From Truepera sp. (GTDB lineage Bacteria; Deinococcota; Deinococci; Deinococcales; Trueperaceae): a DNA stretch of 64,000 bases. The DNA lies in the NCBI GenBank assembly GCA_032027045.1, contig JAVSMU010000001.1:342390-406389 (forward strand), read 5' to 3'. A model generated the notes under the pieces. That model saw only the letters and a list, made by a program, of their open reading frames with translations, made no database searches and was not told the origin of the DNA. Of this stretch, positions 23,856 to 33,658 are shown piece after piece (position 1 is the first letter of the stretch; every line of letters begins with the position of its first letter). A program made the position numbers and the translations under genes.

Positions 23856-24140
23856 TCAGAAGGCCCGCTTGAAGGGCCAGATTTCGTACCTGACCCACAC
23901 GCCGGACTCCGTATACGGGTCGCTCTCGACGATCGCACGGGCCGCCGCCTCGGTCTCGGCCTCGACCACGAGGGCCGAGCCCACCATCTTGCCGGCCGCG
24001 TTCAAGATGGCGCCGCCCAGGGGCATGAGGCCGGCGTCCGCGCGTTGCTTGGCGCCAACGAGGTGAGCGGGACGGACGGCAGCACGCCGCGCCTGCGCTT
24101 CCGGGTCGGTGCCGTCGTGAGCCACGATCAGGTAGAGCAT
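23856..24140 (-). CDS. YciI family protein
   Basis: 94-residue ferredoxin-like-fold protein. LYLIVAHDGTDPEAQARRAAVRPAHLVGAKQ contains the conserved His-Asp pair position and the RxxHL segment of YciI proteins. It then has GAILNAAGKMVGSALVVEAET and DPYTESGVWVRYEIWPFKR, typical of the family's end. ATG 24140 has an excellent ribosome site (GGGAGGAAAC); the upstream ATG 24152 is a poorer choice. Members are thought to act in small-molecule metabolism or cleavage of aromatic intermediates; the specific role is unknown. Confidence 0.85.
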   Translation of the reverse strand: MLYLIVAHDGTDPEAQARRAAVRPAHLVGAKQRADAGLMPLGGAILNAAGKMVGSALVVEAETEAAARAIVESDPYTESGVWVRYEIWPFKRAF

Positions 24141-24266
24141 GTTTCCTCCCATTGCGCCTATCCCGGGCGCCTGTTTGAGGCCGTTCGGTACGCTTCCTCA
24201 GAGGTTACACTCCTCGTCCATGGGCGACGACTTACGCGGCGGACTCCCCCCAAGCGGGCAGGCGCC

Positions 24267-25709
24267 GTGACAGCCGAGAAGCAGAGGCCCGCGGCCGGCT
24301 GGCTCGAGCGCTTCGACGCGTTCGCGGCCGACTTCCTCGAACGGCACAAGGTGCCTGGCGCGGCCGTGGCCATCGTGAAGGACGGCGAGACGGCGTACGA
24401 GCGCGGCTGCGGGTTCAGGAACCTCGAGGGCCGCGAGCCCGTAACGCCCGTAACGCTCTTCGGCCTGGCGTCTCTCACCAAGTCTTTCACGGCAATCACC
24501 TTGCTCGCGTTGCAGGAGCGAGGCGCCTTGAGCCTGGAAGACCCGGTGACCAAGTTCCTGCCCGGCTTCTCCTACCCGGGTCTGGCTACCCGCGAGGCGG
24601 TGCGGCTGTGGCACCTGGCCAGTCATACGAGCGGACTGCCGCCCCTTCGCGGCCTCGATTACGCCATCAGGCCGAGCCAGGCGGGCGACCCGGCCGAGCA
24701 GTTCAATGGCCGCGATTACGGCGGCGCGCCGGCCTTGAACGACCACCAGGCGTTGCTCGCCTATCTGGCGGAGGGGGAGCGGCCGGCGTTGGGCGGTCCG
24801 GGGGCAGTGCTCAGCTACTCCAACGAGGGCTTCGCGTTACTGGGGGCAGTCGTCGAGGCGGCCACGGGCGATCCTTACCCCGAAGTAGTGGCACGAGAGG
24901 TCCTGCGCCCACTAGGTTTGTCGGGGGCGGGTTTCCTCACGGAGCGACTGCGAGCGGGAGGCAACCTGACGGAGTTGTACACGGCGACCCCGGAGGGTGA
25001 GGTGATCCACTCGCCCAAGTGGGAGGAGGCGCCCGCCTACCTGGCCACCGGGTTCCTCAAGGCGAGCGCGCGCGACCTCGAGGCCTACCTGAAGCACCTG
25101 CTATGGCCGGTGAAGGGGCGTCCGGCCGTCGGCAGCGCGTCGCTGAGAGAGCTTTTCAGGCCCCGCGCCTGGGCCGAACGCCTCACGGCCTACGGCCTGG
25201 GCTGGATGCTGCGGGAGGATTACCGCGGACACTCGCTGTGGCGCCACGGCGGCTCGCTCAAGGGCGTGTCGTCTCACCTGGGGGGCGTGCCCGACCTCGG
25301 GCTGGGCGTGGCGGTGCTTGCCAACCTTGACGACGTACCGGTCAAGCGGCTCTGGCATGCGGCCGTGAACGCTTACCTGGGGCGGCCCCTCGATGAGCCG
25401 CCCTTCGGGACCCCGAGCACTGTGCTGGATGAGCCCACCACCCGGCGACTGGCCGGTGTTTACGAGTCCGGCGAGCCATGGGGCCGCTTGGAGCTGGTTC
25501 GGAGCGGCGCTGCGCTCATCGCCCTGGTGGGGGAACAGGCCACCCCCAACGGCCGCGTTGCCCTCTTGCCGGCGGGCGAGTTCGTGTTGGTGGACGGGTC
25601 GGGTGGCTGGGAAAGCGGGCGGTTCGTGGGCGGCGCGCCGGGTGTGGCTGGCGGGCCGCCAAGCGCCGTTCAGTACGCGATGCGCTGGCTCGATCGGCGG
25701 CCGGCCTGA
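24267..25709 (+). CDS. Serine hydrolase of the class C beta-lactamase/DD-peptidase fold
   Basis: 480 residues from GTG 24267. The N-terminal domain has the SxxK nucleophile motif in LASLTKSF, the YSN motif in LSYSNEGFALLG, and an HGG in WRHGGSLKG, which take the places of the SxxK, YxN and KTG triads of serine beta-lactamases. The C-terminal ~110 residues form a beta-rich accessory domain (LAGVYESGEPWGRLELV), as in Pab87-type or DUF3471-bearing peptidases. No signal peptide is seen. Likely a D-amino-acid peptide or ester hydrolase rather than an antibiotic resistance enzyme. The GTG has AGG four bases upstream. Confidence 0.88.
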   Translation: MTAEKQRPAAGWLERFDAFAADFLERHKVPGAAVAIVKDGETAYERGCGFRNLEGREPVTPVTLFGLASLTKSFTAITLLALQERGALSLEDPVTKFLPGFSYPGLATREAVRLWHLASHTSGLPPLRGLDYAIRPSQAGDPAEQFNGRDYGGAPALNDHQALLAYLAEGERPALGGPGAVLSYSNEGFALLGAVVEAATGDPYPEVVAREVLRPLGLSGAGFLTERLRAGGNLTELYTATPEGEVIHSPKWEEAPAYLATGFLKASARDLEAYLKHLLWPVKGRPAVGSASLRELFRPRAWAERLTAYGLGWMLREDYRGHSLWRHGGSLKGVSSHLGGVPDLGLGVAVLANLDDVPVKRLWHAAVNAYLGRPLDEPPFGTPSTVLDEPTTRRLAGVYESGEPWGRLELVRSGAALIALVGEQATPNGRVALLPAGEFVLVDGSGGWESGRFVGGAPGVAGGPPSAVQYAMRWLDRRPA

Positions 25710-25757
25710 ACCGCGGCCTTGTAGCGGACCCGCCCACGCCACCGCGACTACAAAGTT

Positions 25758-25777
25758 GATATGACCACGCTCATATC
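25758..25777. promoter_or_regulatory. Inverted repeat upstream of the dnaK promoter
   Basis: GATATGA, six bases, TCATATC: a perfect 7-base dyad ending two bases before the -35 box. It does not match CIRCE or HAIR. Its position suits an activator or a novel heat-shock regulator. Confidence 0.55.
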
Positions 25778-25779
25778 TC

Positions 25780-25809
25780 TTGACAACGAAGCGATTCTCC
25801 CGCTATACT
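25780..25809 (+). promoter_or_regulatory. dnaK operon promoter
   Basis: TTGACA (25780-25785), 18 bases, TATACT (25804-25809), followed by a leader of about 130 bases. Consensus quality is high. Confidence 0.8.
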
Positions 25810-25945
25810 CGTGGTTAGTGACGAGCCTGCGCCTGGTCTGCTCAAGTTTCATGCTACAAGATGTCAGGCGTCCGCGTCGCCGGGCGACCCATCGGATCAA
25901 CCCGCCCAGGGGCCAGGGCTCGGACCCCCTTAAGGAGCCAAGAAC

Positions 25946-27850
25946 ATGGCAAAAGCCGTAGGTATCGACCTCGGAACCACGAACAGTGTCATCGCGGTGA
26001 TGGAAGGCAGCGAGCCGGCGGTGTTGGTCAACGCCGAGGGCAACCGCACAACGCCGTCAGTCGTCGCCTTCAAGGGTGAACAGCGCCTGATAGGACAGGT
26101 GGCCAAGCGCCAGGCGGTGCTCAACCCCAAGGGCACCCTCTTCGAGATCAAGCGCTACATCGGCCGCACCTGGGACGAGATCAAGGATGAGGCCGAGCGC
26201 GCGCCCTACGAGGTCGTGCGCGGCGACGACGGCGGCGTGCGCTTCGTCGTGGAGGGCACGCAGTACACGCCCGAGGAGATCTCGGCCATGGTGTTGCGCA
26301 AGCTCGTGACGGACGCGGGCGAACGCTTGGGCGAAACGATCACCAAGGCGGTGATCACCGTTCCCGCTTACTTCAACAACTCGCAGCGCGAGGCCACGCA
26401 GAACGCCGGCCGCATCGCGGGCCTCGAGGTTCTGCGCATCGTCAACGAGCCGACGGCCGCGGCCCTGGCCTACGGCCTGGAGAAGAAGGGCAACGAGACG
26501 GTCCTGGTCTTCGACCTGGGCGGCGGCACGTTCGACGTGTCCGTGCTCGAGGTCGGCGACGGCGTCTTCGAGGTCCGCTCCACGAGCGGCGACACCCACC
26601 TGGGTGGCTCCGACATGGACTACGCCATCGTCGCGTGGCTGGCAGATGACTTCAAGAAGCAGTACGACGTAGACCTGCGCAAGGACAAGCAGGCCTTGCA
26701 GCGCCTCATCGAGGCGGCCGAGAAGGCCAAGATCGAACTCTCGGGCCTGCCCGAGACCACCATCTCCTTGCCGTTCATCTCCATGGATCCGGCGTCGAAC
26801 ACGCCTTTGTACCTCGACACCAAGCTGACGCGCTCCAAGTTCGAGGAGCTGATCGACCCGCTGCTCAAGCGCGTTCGCGGCCCCCTCGAGCAGGCCCTCA
26901 AGGATGCCAAGTTGGGCGCCAAGGACATCGACGAGATCATCTTGGTGGGCGGCGCCACCCGCGTGCCGGCCGTCAAGAAGATCGTCAAGGACATCCTCGG
27001 CAAGGATCCCAACCAGTCCGTCAACCCCGACGAGGTCGTGGCGCTGGGCGCCGCGGTGCAGGCCGGGGTGCTGACCGGCACCGTCGACGACATAGTGCTC
27101 CTCGACGTCACGCCGCTGAGCCTAGGGGTCGAGACCAAGGGCGGCGTCTTCACCAAGCTGATCGACCGCAACACTACGGTTCCGGTAAGAAAGTCTGAGG
27201 TCTTCTCGACCGCCGACAACAACCAGACGGGTGTGGAAGTGCACGTCCTGCAGGGTGAGAGGCCCATGGCGGCTCACAACAAGTCGCTCGGGCGCTTCAA
27301 GCTCGACGGCATCCCACCCATGCCGGCCGGTGTGCCACAGATCGAGATCACCTACGACATGGACGCCAACGGCATCTTGCACGTGACCGCCAAGGAGAAG
27401 TCCACCAGCAAGGCCGCGAGCATCACCATCCAGAACACCACCACCTTGAGCGAGGACGAGGTCGACCGGATGGTGAAGGACGCCGCCGCCAACGCAGAGA
27501 CGGACCGCGCCGCCAAGGAACTGGCCGAATCGAAGAACCAGTTGGACGGGCTCAAGCTCCAGGCCCGCAAGGCCCTGGACGAAGCCGCCGGCGCCTCTGC
27601 CGAGGACAAGAAGCCAGTGGAGGACCTGATCGGCGAGGCGCAGCAGGCGCTCGACTCCGAACTGACCACGAAGGACCGACTCGAGAGCATCGCCAAGGAC
27701 CTGGCGGAGAAGCTACAGGCGTTCAGCCAGAGCGTCGCAGCGGAGCAACAGAGCGCCGCCGAGCAGCAGGGCCAGGACGATGGCGGCCCACAGGCGCCAG
27801 CGGGTGAAGACGACGACGTGATCGACGCGGAGTTCAAGCCCGCCGGTTGA
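25946..27850 (+). CDS. dnaK: Molecular chaperone DnaK (Hsp70)
   Basis: ATP-driven chaperone. 634 residues: [13 protein letters not shown] phosphate loop, [27 protein letters not shown], and [13 protein letters not shown] of the nucleotide-binding domain. The substrate-binding domain starts at [15 protein letters not shown] helical lid follows, and the C-terminal tail ([15 protein letters not shown]) ends in [13 protein letters not shown], the common EEVD-like tail. The ribosome site AAGGAG lies 9 bases upstream. First gene of dnaK-grpE-dnaJ, all on one strand. No hrcA or hspR is linked here. Confidence 0.98.
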   Translation: MAKAVGIDLGTTNSVIAVMEGSEPAVLVNAEGNRTTPSVVAFKGEQRLIGQVAKRQAVLNPKGTLFEIKRYIGRTWDEIKDEAERAPYEVVRGDDGGVRFVVEGTQYTPEEISAMVLRKLVTDAGERLGETITKAVITVPAYFNNSQREATQNAGRIAGLEVLRIVNEPTAAALAYGLEKKGNETVLVFDLGGGTFDVSVLEVGDGVFEVRSTSGDTHLGGSDMDYAIVAWLADDFKKQYDVDLRKDKQALQRLIEAAEKAKIELSGLPETTISLPFISMDPASNTPLYLDTKLTRSKFEELIDPLLKRVRGPLEQALKDAKLGAKDIDEIILVGGATRVPAVKKIVKDILGKDPNQSVNPDEVVALGAAVQAGVLTGTVDDIVLLDVTPLSLGVETKGGVFTKLIDRNTTVPVRKSEVFSTADNNQTGVEVHVLQGERPMAAHNKSLGRFKLDGIPPMPAGVPQIEITYDMDANGILHVTAKEKSTSKAASITIQNTTTLSEDEVDRMVKDAAANAETDRAAKELAESKNQLDGLKLQARKALDEAAGASAEDKKPVEDLIGEAQQALDSELTTKDRLESIAKDLAEKLQAFSQSVAAEQQSAAEQQGQDDGGPQAPAGEDDDVIDAEFKPAG

Positions 27851-27875
27851 CACGCCGGTTGACGCCAGGCCCGCG

Positions 27876-27908
27876 GGGCGTGAGGGCGGTCGCACCGCCC
27901 GCACGCCC
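27876..27908 (+). terminator. Stem-loop between dnaK and grpE
   Basis: GGGCGTG and CACGCCC, then GGGCGGT and ACCGCCC, pair with one mismatch between the two helix halves and a 3-base loop. It starts 26 bases after the dnaK stop. It probably limits grpE-dnaJ relative to dnaK. Just before it, GCCGGTTGAC occurs twice in tandem, the first copy containing the dnaK stop. Confidence 0.65.
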
Positions 27909-27928
27909 GGGCCGGAACCAGGACGTTT

Positions 27929-28594
27929 ATGACGAACACGACTGACGACGAGCGCTCCAGGCAGGGCGGCGATGCCGGTGCGGGCGCCGGCGCCCCCACC
28001 ATCGACACCGAAGCGCCGACCGACCCGTTCGAAGACCACGTCGCGCCCACGGCCGCGGAGGTAGAGACGCCGCAAGAGGGCGCGGATTCGGAGGCCGACA
28101 TCTTACGAAGTGAGCTCAAGCGCGTGCGCGAGAAGAGCGAGGCACTCGAGGAAGAGTTGGCCGCCTCCAACGACCGCTTCTTGCGGGCACGAGCAGAGAT
28201 GGACACCATGCGCAGGCGGCTGATCGGGGAGGTCGAGCAGGCGCGCGATGCCGGCCTCGACGAGGCGTTGATGCCCGTGCTTGCCGTCTACGACGACCTC
28301 GAGCGGGCGCTAACGGTGGCCGCCGAGTCCGACGATCCGGCCAGCATAGTCACCGGGGTCCAACTCGTGAAGGAGAACCTCGAGCGACAGCTGGCGGGCC
28401 TCGGCATCCACCGCGTCGGTCTCGTGGGCGAACATTTCGACCCGCACCTGCACGAGGCCCTTACGACCGTGCCGCCCTCCCCGGGAAAGGAGCCCGGCAC
28501 GATAGCTCAGGTATTCGAGCCGGGGTTCGTCAAGGGTGAGCGGCTCGTGCGCGTGGCGCGAGTGATAGTAGTCGCGGGCCAGGAGGGCGACTGA
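27929..28594 (+). CDS. grpE: Nucleotide exchange factor GrpE
   Basis: Releases ADP from DnaK. 221 residues: an acidic, disordered N-terminus (1-55), a long coiled coil (LRSELKRVREKSEALEEELA, then NDRFLRARAEMDTMRRRL) and a beta-rich C-terminal domain with FDPHLHEALTTVPP and VFEPGFVKGERLVRVARVIV, the GrpE signature. The start at 27929 has CCAGGA upstream. Second gene of the operon. Confidence 0.96.
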   Translation: MTNTTDDERSRQGGDAGAGAGAPTIDTEAPTDPFEDHVAPTAAEVETPQEGADSEADILRSELKRVREKSEALEEELAASNDRFLRARAEMDTMRRRLIGEVEQARDAGLDEALMPVLAVYDDLERALTVAAESDDPASIVTGVQLVKENLERQLAGLGIHRVGLVGEHFDPHLHEALTTVPPSPGKEPGTIAQVFEPGFVKGERLVRVARVIVVAGQEGD

Positions 28595-28681
28595 TAGGGC
28601 CCGGGCCCGTGCCCCCGACCTCGCGCCGGCTGGGCTCGGGCTTCCCGGGTCGGGCGCCCGTAGGGCCCGTGGGAGGCTAGC

Positions 28682-29590
28682 GTGGCGGCGTACAAGGACT
28701 ATTACAAGACGTTGGGAGTCGCCAAGGACGCGACGAAGGAGGAGATCCGACGCGCGTTCCGGAAGCTGGCCGCCAAGCATCACCCTGACCGCAACCCCGA
28801 CGACCCCGGCGCCGAAGAGCGGTTCAAGGAGATCAACGAGGCCTACACGGTCCTGGCCGACGAGGAGAAGCGCAAGCTCTACGACCAGTACGGGACCAGT
28901 GGCAACGTGCCGCCCTTCGCGGCGGCCGGGGGGGCGCAACAATACCGCAGCGTCTCGCCCGAGGAGTTCGCCGGCTTCTCCGACTTCTTCCAGTCGCTGT
29001 TCGGCGGTTTCGGCGGCGTGAGAGGCGACTTCGGCGGGCGGGTCTCGAGCATGGGCGGTCACGCCGCCGGCGCGGACCCGTTCGACTTCGGCACCCCGCG
29101 CCCCAGGACGGTCCAGGCGCGCCTAGACGTTGGCGTCCTAGACGCCTTCCGGGGCGGGCCGACCACCATCCGCGTGGGTGACAAGAGCCTCGAGGTGACA
29201 CTCCCGCGAGGAGTCCGAGACGGCGCCAAGCTGCGCCTGCGCGGGCAAGCGCCAGGGGGCGCCGACCTCATCCTCCTGATCCGGCACCTGCCCAGCCCCA
29301 CCTTCAGGGTGGAGGGCGACTCGGTGCACGTGCAGCTCAGGGTTCCCGATTACCTGGCGGCCCTCGGCGGCACCGTGCGCGTGCCCACCCTCGACGGCGA
29401 GGTGGACATGACCCTTCCCCCCGGGTCTTCCACGGGGCGCGTTCTGAGGTTGCGCGGCCAGGGTTGGCCCGGCGCGGGCGGCGAGAGGGGCGACGAGTTC
29501 GCCGAAGTCCGGGTGCAGGTGCCCGGCGAGCTGACGGCCGACCAGCGCGAGCTGTACCAGAAGCTGCGGGACCTCACCCCCGTCGCTTGA
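28682..29590 (+). CDS. dnaJ: DnaJ-type co-chaperone lacking the zinc finger (type II, CbpA-like)
   Basis: Delivers substrates to DnaK and stimulates its ATPase. The J domain (1-70) contains the HPD motif in KHHPDRNPDDPGAEERF; a Gly/Phe-rich linker follows (SLFGGFGGVRGDFGG). Two beta-sandwich C-terminal domains (QARLDVGVLDAFRGG; DMTLPPGSSTGRVLRLRGQGWP) come directly after the linker, so the CxxCxGxG zinc repeats are absent. 302 residues. The GTG start has a strong GGGAGG six bases upstream. As the only J protein in the operon it may be the main DnaK partner, as in other Deinococcota. Confidence 0.94.
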   Translation: MAAYKDYYKTLGVAKDATKEEIRRAFRKLAAKHHPDRNPDDPGAEERFKEINEAYTVLADEEKRKLYDQYGTSGNVPPFAAAGGAQQYRSVSPEEFAGFSDFFQSLFGGFGGVRGDFGGRVSSMGGHAAGADPFDFGTPRPRTVQARLDVGVLDAFRGGPTTIRVGDKSLEVTLPRGVRDGAKLRLRGQAPGGADLILLIRHLPSPTFRVEGDSVHVQLRVPDYLAALGGTVRVPTLDGEVDMTLPPGSSTGRVLRLRGQGWPGAGGERGDEFAEVRVQVPGELTADQRELYQKLRDLTPVA

Positions 29591-29701
29591 CGACGGCTCG
29601 CCCGTCACTCCCACGAAGCTCGCGCCGGCCGCCGCGTCGGACCGGCGAACGCGTAGGCCGCCTTCGACGCGGGTCAACGCCCAAGTGTTAGCCTTCCTCC
29701 C

Positions 29702-30706
29702 ATGACTTTCCAACCGGCAACTCGTGCCATCCGGGCGCGCGCGTTTTTCGCGTTCGCCTTCGCCTTACTACTGAGCATTCCAGGCGCCCTCGCACAGTCG
29801 GGCACGGCGCCCGCCGCCGAACCGTCGGCCGCCGACCCCGTCGTCATCCGTCTCGGCTCTCACGAGGAGCGGGCCAGCGAGATCGCCTGGCGCTTCGGGG
29901 TGACCCTGCGCGGCGTGGCCGCCCAGCAGGGCCAGGCGTACAGCCAGGAGTTCGAGAGCAGCCTCTGGAGCCTGTTGCCCTATTACCTAGACCAGCGCGT
30001 GCAGGAAGTGGCGCTCACGGCAGAAGCGGAGCGCAGGGGCATCACTCCCGACATGGAGAAGCTGGAGTCGACGATGGAGCGTATCAAGGCCGGGCTCTCG
30101 GAGGGCCAGGAGTTCGAGACGGTGGTGCATGAGGCCGGCTTCCCCGATGAGGCCGCCCTGCGCTCGATGGTCACCGAATCCGACGTCATCAACCAGCTGC
30201 TGGAGCAGATCCGAACCGAGGTCTCGGCGACCGTGACCGAACCCGAAGTGCGCGTGCGTTACCTCGCCGAGCGGGGCCGCTTCACGGAGGCCGAGCAGTA
30301 CTGTGCCCGCCACATCCTCGTTGCCGAAGAGGCGGTGGCCCAGGAAGTGCTGGCGCAACTCGAGGGCGGCGCGGACTTCGCGGAACTAGCAGCGAAGTAC
30401 GGCACCGACGCGACCAAGGACAGGGGAGGCGACCTCGGCTGCTTCGGGCTGGGCGACATGATCCCCGAGTTCCAGGCCGCCGTGGTCGACGCCCCCATCG
30501 GGCAGGCCGTAGGCCCGGTGGCGAGCCAGTTCGGCTACCACGTCGTGCTCGTATACGACCACCACTTGGCGCGCGTGAAGCCCTTCGACGAAGTCAAGGA
30601 CACGGCCCGGGAGTTCACGGTGGCTATGGCCACGCAGGCCGTCGTCGACGGGATAGTGCAGGGCGCGGGTGTCATCACCTACCCCGAGAACCTGCCTACT
30701 CGCTAA
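29702..30706 (+). CDS. Secreted peptidylprolyl isomerase of the PpiC/SurA type
   Basis: 334 residues with a signal peptide (RARAFFAFAFALLLSIPGALAQ). A SurA-like helical N-terminal domain spans about 45-190, then one parvulin domain (about 195-300) with CARHILVAEEAVAQEVLAQLEGGADFAELAAKYG, DRGGDLGCFGLGDMIPEF and FGYHVVLVYD. It acts on proline bonds of exported proteins in the cell envelope. Cys in CARHIL and LGCFG may form a disulfide. It is convergent with pdxH, with only 4 bases between the stop codons. Confidence 0.93.
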   Translation: MTFQPATRAIRARAFFAFAFALLLSIPGALAQSGTAPAAEPSAADPVVIRLGSHEERASEIAWRFGVTLRGVAAQQGQAYSQEFESSLWSLLPYYLDQRVQEVALTAEAERRGITPDMEKLESTMERIKAGLSEGQEFETVVHEAGFPDEAALRSMVTESDVINQLLEQIRTEVSATVTEPEVRVRYLAERGRFTEAEQYCARHILVAEEAVAQEVLAQLEGGADFAELAAKYGTDATKDRGGDLGCFGLGDMIPEFQAAVVDAPIGQAVGPVASQFGYHVVLVYDHHLARVKPFDEVKDTAREFTVAMATQAVVDGIVQGAGVITYPENLPTR

Positions 30707-30710
30707 GCGC

Positions 30711-31346
30711 TCAGGGCGCGAGGCGGCCGACGCTCCACGCACCTCCCTCGAGTGAGTAGAGGAAGCGGTCGTGGAGCCGGTCCTCGCGCCCCTGCCAGAA
30801 CTCGACGCGCTCGGGCCTGAGAAGGTAGCCGCCCCAGTGTGGTGGACAGGGCACCGCGCCCTCGGGGAAGCGGCCACGCATCTCGGCCGCGAGGGCCTCC
30901 AGCTCGTCCCGGTCTGCAAGGCGCTGCGACTGCGGCGAGATCCACGCCCCCAACTGCGAGCCGTATGGCCGTGACCGGAAATACTCTTCGGAGACTCTCC
31001 GGGGCACGCGTTCCACGGTGCCTTCGATGCGCACCTGCCGCTCGAGCTGTGGCCACCAGAACGCGGCCGCTGCCACGTGCGAGGCGTCGAGCTCGCCCGC
31101 CTTCCTGCTCTGGTAGTTGGTGAAGAAGGTGATGCCCTCCGCCGTCACGTGCTTGAGCAGCACGAACCGCACGCTCGGGCGCCCGTCCGCCCCGACCGTG
31201 GAGAGCGCCATCGCGTTCGGTTCCAGTTCCCTGGCGTCCACGGCGTGCTGCAGCCACTCCCTGAAGAGGTCGATCGGGTCCGCGGTGAGTTCGGCCTTAC
31301 TCAGGCTGCCTGCTCGGTAGGCGCGGCGAAGGTCATCGAATTCCAT
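30711..31346 (-). CDS. pdxH: Pyridoxamine/pyridoxine 5'-phosphate oxidase
   Basis: FMN-dependent last step of pyridoxal phosphate synthesis and salvage. 211 residues: MEFDDLRRAYRAGSLSKAEL, DPIDLFREWLQHAV, MALSTVGADGRPSVRFVLLKHV with FMN-binding residues, FFTNYQSRKAGELD, and the C-terminal signature PERVEFWQGREDRLHDRFLYS. Length and motif order fit PdxH closely. A -10 box only six bases before the ATG suggests a leaderless transcript. Confidence 0.97.
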   Translation of the reverse strand: MEFDDLRRAYRAGSLSKAELTADPIDLFREWLQHAVDARELEPNAMALSTVGADGRPSVRFVLLKHVTAEGITFFTNYQSRKAGELDASHVAAAAFWWPQLERQVRIEGTVERVPRRVSEEYFRSRPYGSQLGAWISPQSQRLADRDELEALAAEMRGRFPEGAVPCPPHWGGYLLRPERVEFWQGREDRLHDRFLYSLEGGAWSVGRLAP

Positions 31347-31352
31347 GCGTAT

Positions 31353-31380
31353 ACTCTAGCCGCGTAACGTCTCGAGTCAG
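31353..31380 (-). promoter_or_regulatory. Leaderless-type promoter of pdxH
   Basis: On the minus strand CTGACT (31375-31380), 16 bases, TAGAGT (31353-31358), then six bases to the ATG at 31346. Transcription would start at or next to the start codon. There is no Shine-Dalgarno sequence. The 197-base gap shows no other element. Confidence 0.5.
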
Positions 31381-31543
31381 AGCCCGGTCAGTCACTGCCT
31401 GTTAACGTAGCCGTGCGCGCCGGCGATTCCTTGCGTACCCTTGTCACTCTGCAGCGCTCACCCTGCCGGCGCATAGCACCCAGCGGCGGGCGCCGTCTCT
31501 TCGGGGGAGGAGTGCGGCGTCCGCCGGCGTTACCCTCGGACGT

Positions 31544-33637
31544 ATGGCCGAGCCGAACCGTTTGGTGCATGAACCCAGCCTCTACTTGAGGCAACACGCC
31601 CACGACCCGGTCGACTGGTACCCGTGGGGCGAGGACGCCTTCGCGAGGGCCCGCGCGGGGGACCGCCCCGTGCTGCTCTCCATCGGCTACTCGACCTGTC
31701 ACTGGTGCCACGTCATGGCCCGCGAGTCGTTCCGTGACCCGGAAGTTGCCGCGTTCATGAACCGCGAGTTCGTCAACGTGAAGGTGGACCGCGAGGAACG
31801 CCCCGACGTCGACGCCATCTACATGGCGGCCCTGCAGGCGATGACCGGGAGCGGCGGCTGGCCGCTCACCATGGCGCTGACGCCCTCCCGCGAGCCCTTC
31901 TTCGGCGGCACGTACTTTCCGCCCAACGACCGCCCCGGCACGCCGTCGTTCACTCGCGTGCTCACGTCGCTGGTCGCTGCGTGGCGGACGCGCCGGAGCG
32001 ACGTGGAGGCCTCCGCCGCCGAGCTGAGTTCGGCCCTGCGGCGACTGGCCGCGCCACCCGTTCAGGGTGACGGCGCCTCACTGGCGGTGCAAGACCTGTA
32101 TGGCGAGGCACTGCGGCGGCTCGCACGTCTAGAGGACCACGCCAACGGCGGCTTGGGTGGCGCACCCAAGTTCCCCTCGCACGAGGCGTTGCGGCTGCTG
32201 CTCGAGTCGCCTGAGGAAGCTGCGCAGGGCGTGGCCCTCCGGGCACTGGACGCGATGAGCCGGGGCGGGATCTGCGACCAGCTCGGCGGCGGCTTCTTCC
32301 GCTACGCCGTCGACGCCGCCTGGCAGGTGCCTCACTTCGAGAAGATGCTCTACGACAACGCTGGCCTGCTGCGGGCATACGCCCTGGCTTACGCCATCAC
32401 TGGCGAGGCGCGCTACTCGGTCACGGCGGGGCGGATCGTCGACTGGCTCGTGCGGGAGATGAGGGCCCCTGACGGCGCCTTCTACAGCGCGCTGGACGCC
32501 GAGTCGGAGGGGCAGGAGGGCCGCTACTACGTCTGGACGCTCACGGAGTTCGAAACCGTGCTGGAGGGCATGCCCCAGTCCGACGTGCGCTTGGCGGCGG
32601 AACACTTCGGCGTGCGGGCCGTGGGCCCCGTGGACGGCGCGAGCGTGCCGCGCGTCGCGGCCACGGTCGCCGAGTTGGCTAGCGCGAATGACCGCCCCGT
32701 CGACGAGGTCGGTCTGGTGGTCGAGGAAGCCGCGCGCCGCCTCCTGGGTAGCCGGTCGAGGCGCGTGAGGCCGGGTACCGACGACAAGGTCCTCTCGTCT
32801 TGGAACGGGCTGATGATAGGGGCCCTGGCCGACGCCGGCGTGGGCCTCGGCGAGCCCCGCCTGCTCGAACTGGCCCGCGCAGCGGCCGCATCGTTGAGGG
32901 CGACGGCCTGGGTGGACGGGCGCCTGTGGCACTCGCGACGGGGCGAGGAGCTCAGGGTCGAGGGCCTGCTGGAGGACTACGCCTACCTTGGCCTTGGCCT
33001 TCTGGCCCTCTACCGCGCCACCTTCGACGCGGCCCACTTGCGGTGGGCGCTGCGCCTTGCCGACGCCGTCAGCGAGCGTTTCGGCGACCCCGATGAGGGC
33101 GGCTACTTCAGCACCGCGGTGGACGCGGAACCGTTGCTGGTGCGGCCGAAGGGCTTCATCGACGCCGCCACGCCAAGCGAGAACGCGGCCGCCGCCGAAC
33201 TGGTCTGGTGGGCGGCTCGCTACCGCGACGACGGGGAGGCGCTGGCCGCCTCCGAGGCCGCGGTGGCCGGCATGGGCGAGGCTATCGCCCAGGCGCCGCA
33301 GGCTTTCGCCTCGAGCCTCTCGTTACTGAAGGTCCAGGCTTCTCCGGCGCGGGAGGTCGTCGTGGTGGGCCGGAGAGGTGAGGCCGCCCTGGAGGCCATG
33401 CTGGCCGAGGTGCATGGAGGGCGGTCGCGCGGTTTGCTCATCCTCGTGTTGGACGGTTCCGGTGGCGAGTTGGCGGCCCTGCCGCTCGCGGAGGGGCGCC
33501 TGGGCGCACTGGAGCGTGGCGCCGCCGAGGCGTTCGTGTGTGAGGGTGGGGCGTGCCGCCTTCCGGTAAGTACCGCTGGGCAACTGGCGGAACAACTCGG
33601 CGCAGGATTCGGCTCAAGCGTGTCGGCTCGAAAGTAG
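31544..33637 (+). CDS. DUF255 thioredoxin-fold protein with glycan-enzyme-like barrel (YyaL family)
   Basis: 697 residues. The N-terminal thioredoxin-like domain has the family start [25 protein letters not shown] and the CHWCH motif in [14 protein letters not shown], followed by [12 protein letters not shown] and [11 protein letters not shown]. The remainder is an (alpha/alpha)6-type barrel with [32 protein letters not shown] and [18 protein letters not shown]. Homologues include bacterial YyaL and the animal SSP411/SPATA20 proteins; the catalytic role remains unclear. It appears to be a single gene with no strong ribosome site seen before ATG 31544. Confidence 0.92.
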   Translation: MAEPNRLVHEPSLYLRQHAHDPVDWYPWGEDAFARARAGDRPVLLSIGYSTCHWCHVMARESFRDPEVAAFMNREFVNVKVDREERPDVDAIYMAALQAMTGSGGWPLTMALTPSREPFFGGTYFPPNDRPGTPSFTRVLTSLVAAWRTRRSDVEASAAELSSALRRLAAPPVQGDGASLAVQDLYGEALRRLARLEDHANGGLGGAPKFPSHEALRLLLESPEEAAQGVALRALDAMSRGGICDQLGGGFFRYAVDAAWQVPHFEKMLYDNAGLLRAYALAYAITGEARYSVTAGRIVDWLVREMRAPDGAFYSALDAESEGQEGRYYVWTLTEFETVLEGMPQSDVRLAAEHFGVRAVGPVDGASVPRVAATVAELASANDRPVDEVGLVVEEAARRLLGSRSRRVRPGTDDKVLSSWNGLMIGALADAGVGLGEPRLLELARAAAASLRATAWVDGRLWHSRRGEELRVEGLLEDYAYLGLGLLALYRATFDAAHLRWALRLADAVSERFGDPDEGGYFSTAVDAEPLLVRPKGFIDAATPSENAAAAELVWWAARYRDDGEALAASEAAVAGMGEAIAQAPQAFASSLSLLKVQASPAREVVVVGRRGEAALEAMLAEVHGGRSRGLLILVLDGSGGELAALPLAEGRLGALERGAAEAFVCEGGACRLPVSTAGQLAEQLGAGFGSSVSARK

Positions 33638-33658
33638 TTCCTACCCGGAGGCTCGAAC

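Noticed and set aside
24267-25709. Reading the serine hydrolase as an antibiotic resistance gene
   Set aside because: Motifs fit the wider DD-peptidase/esterase family, with HGG instead of KTG and a C-terminal accessory domain; no resistance context.
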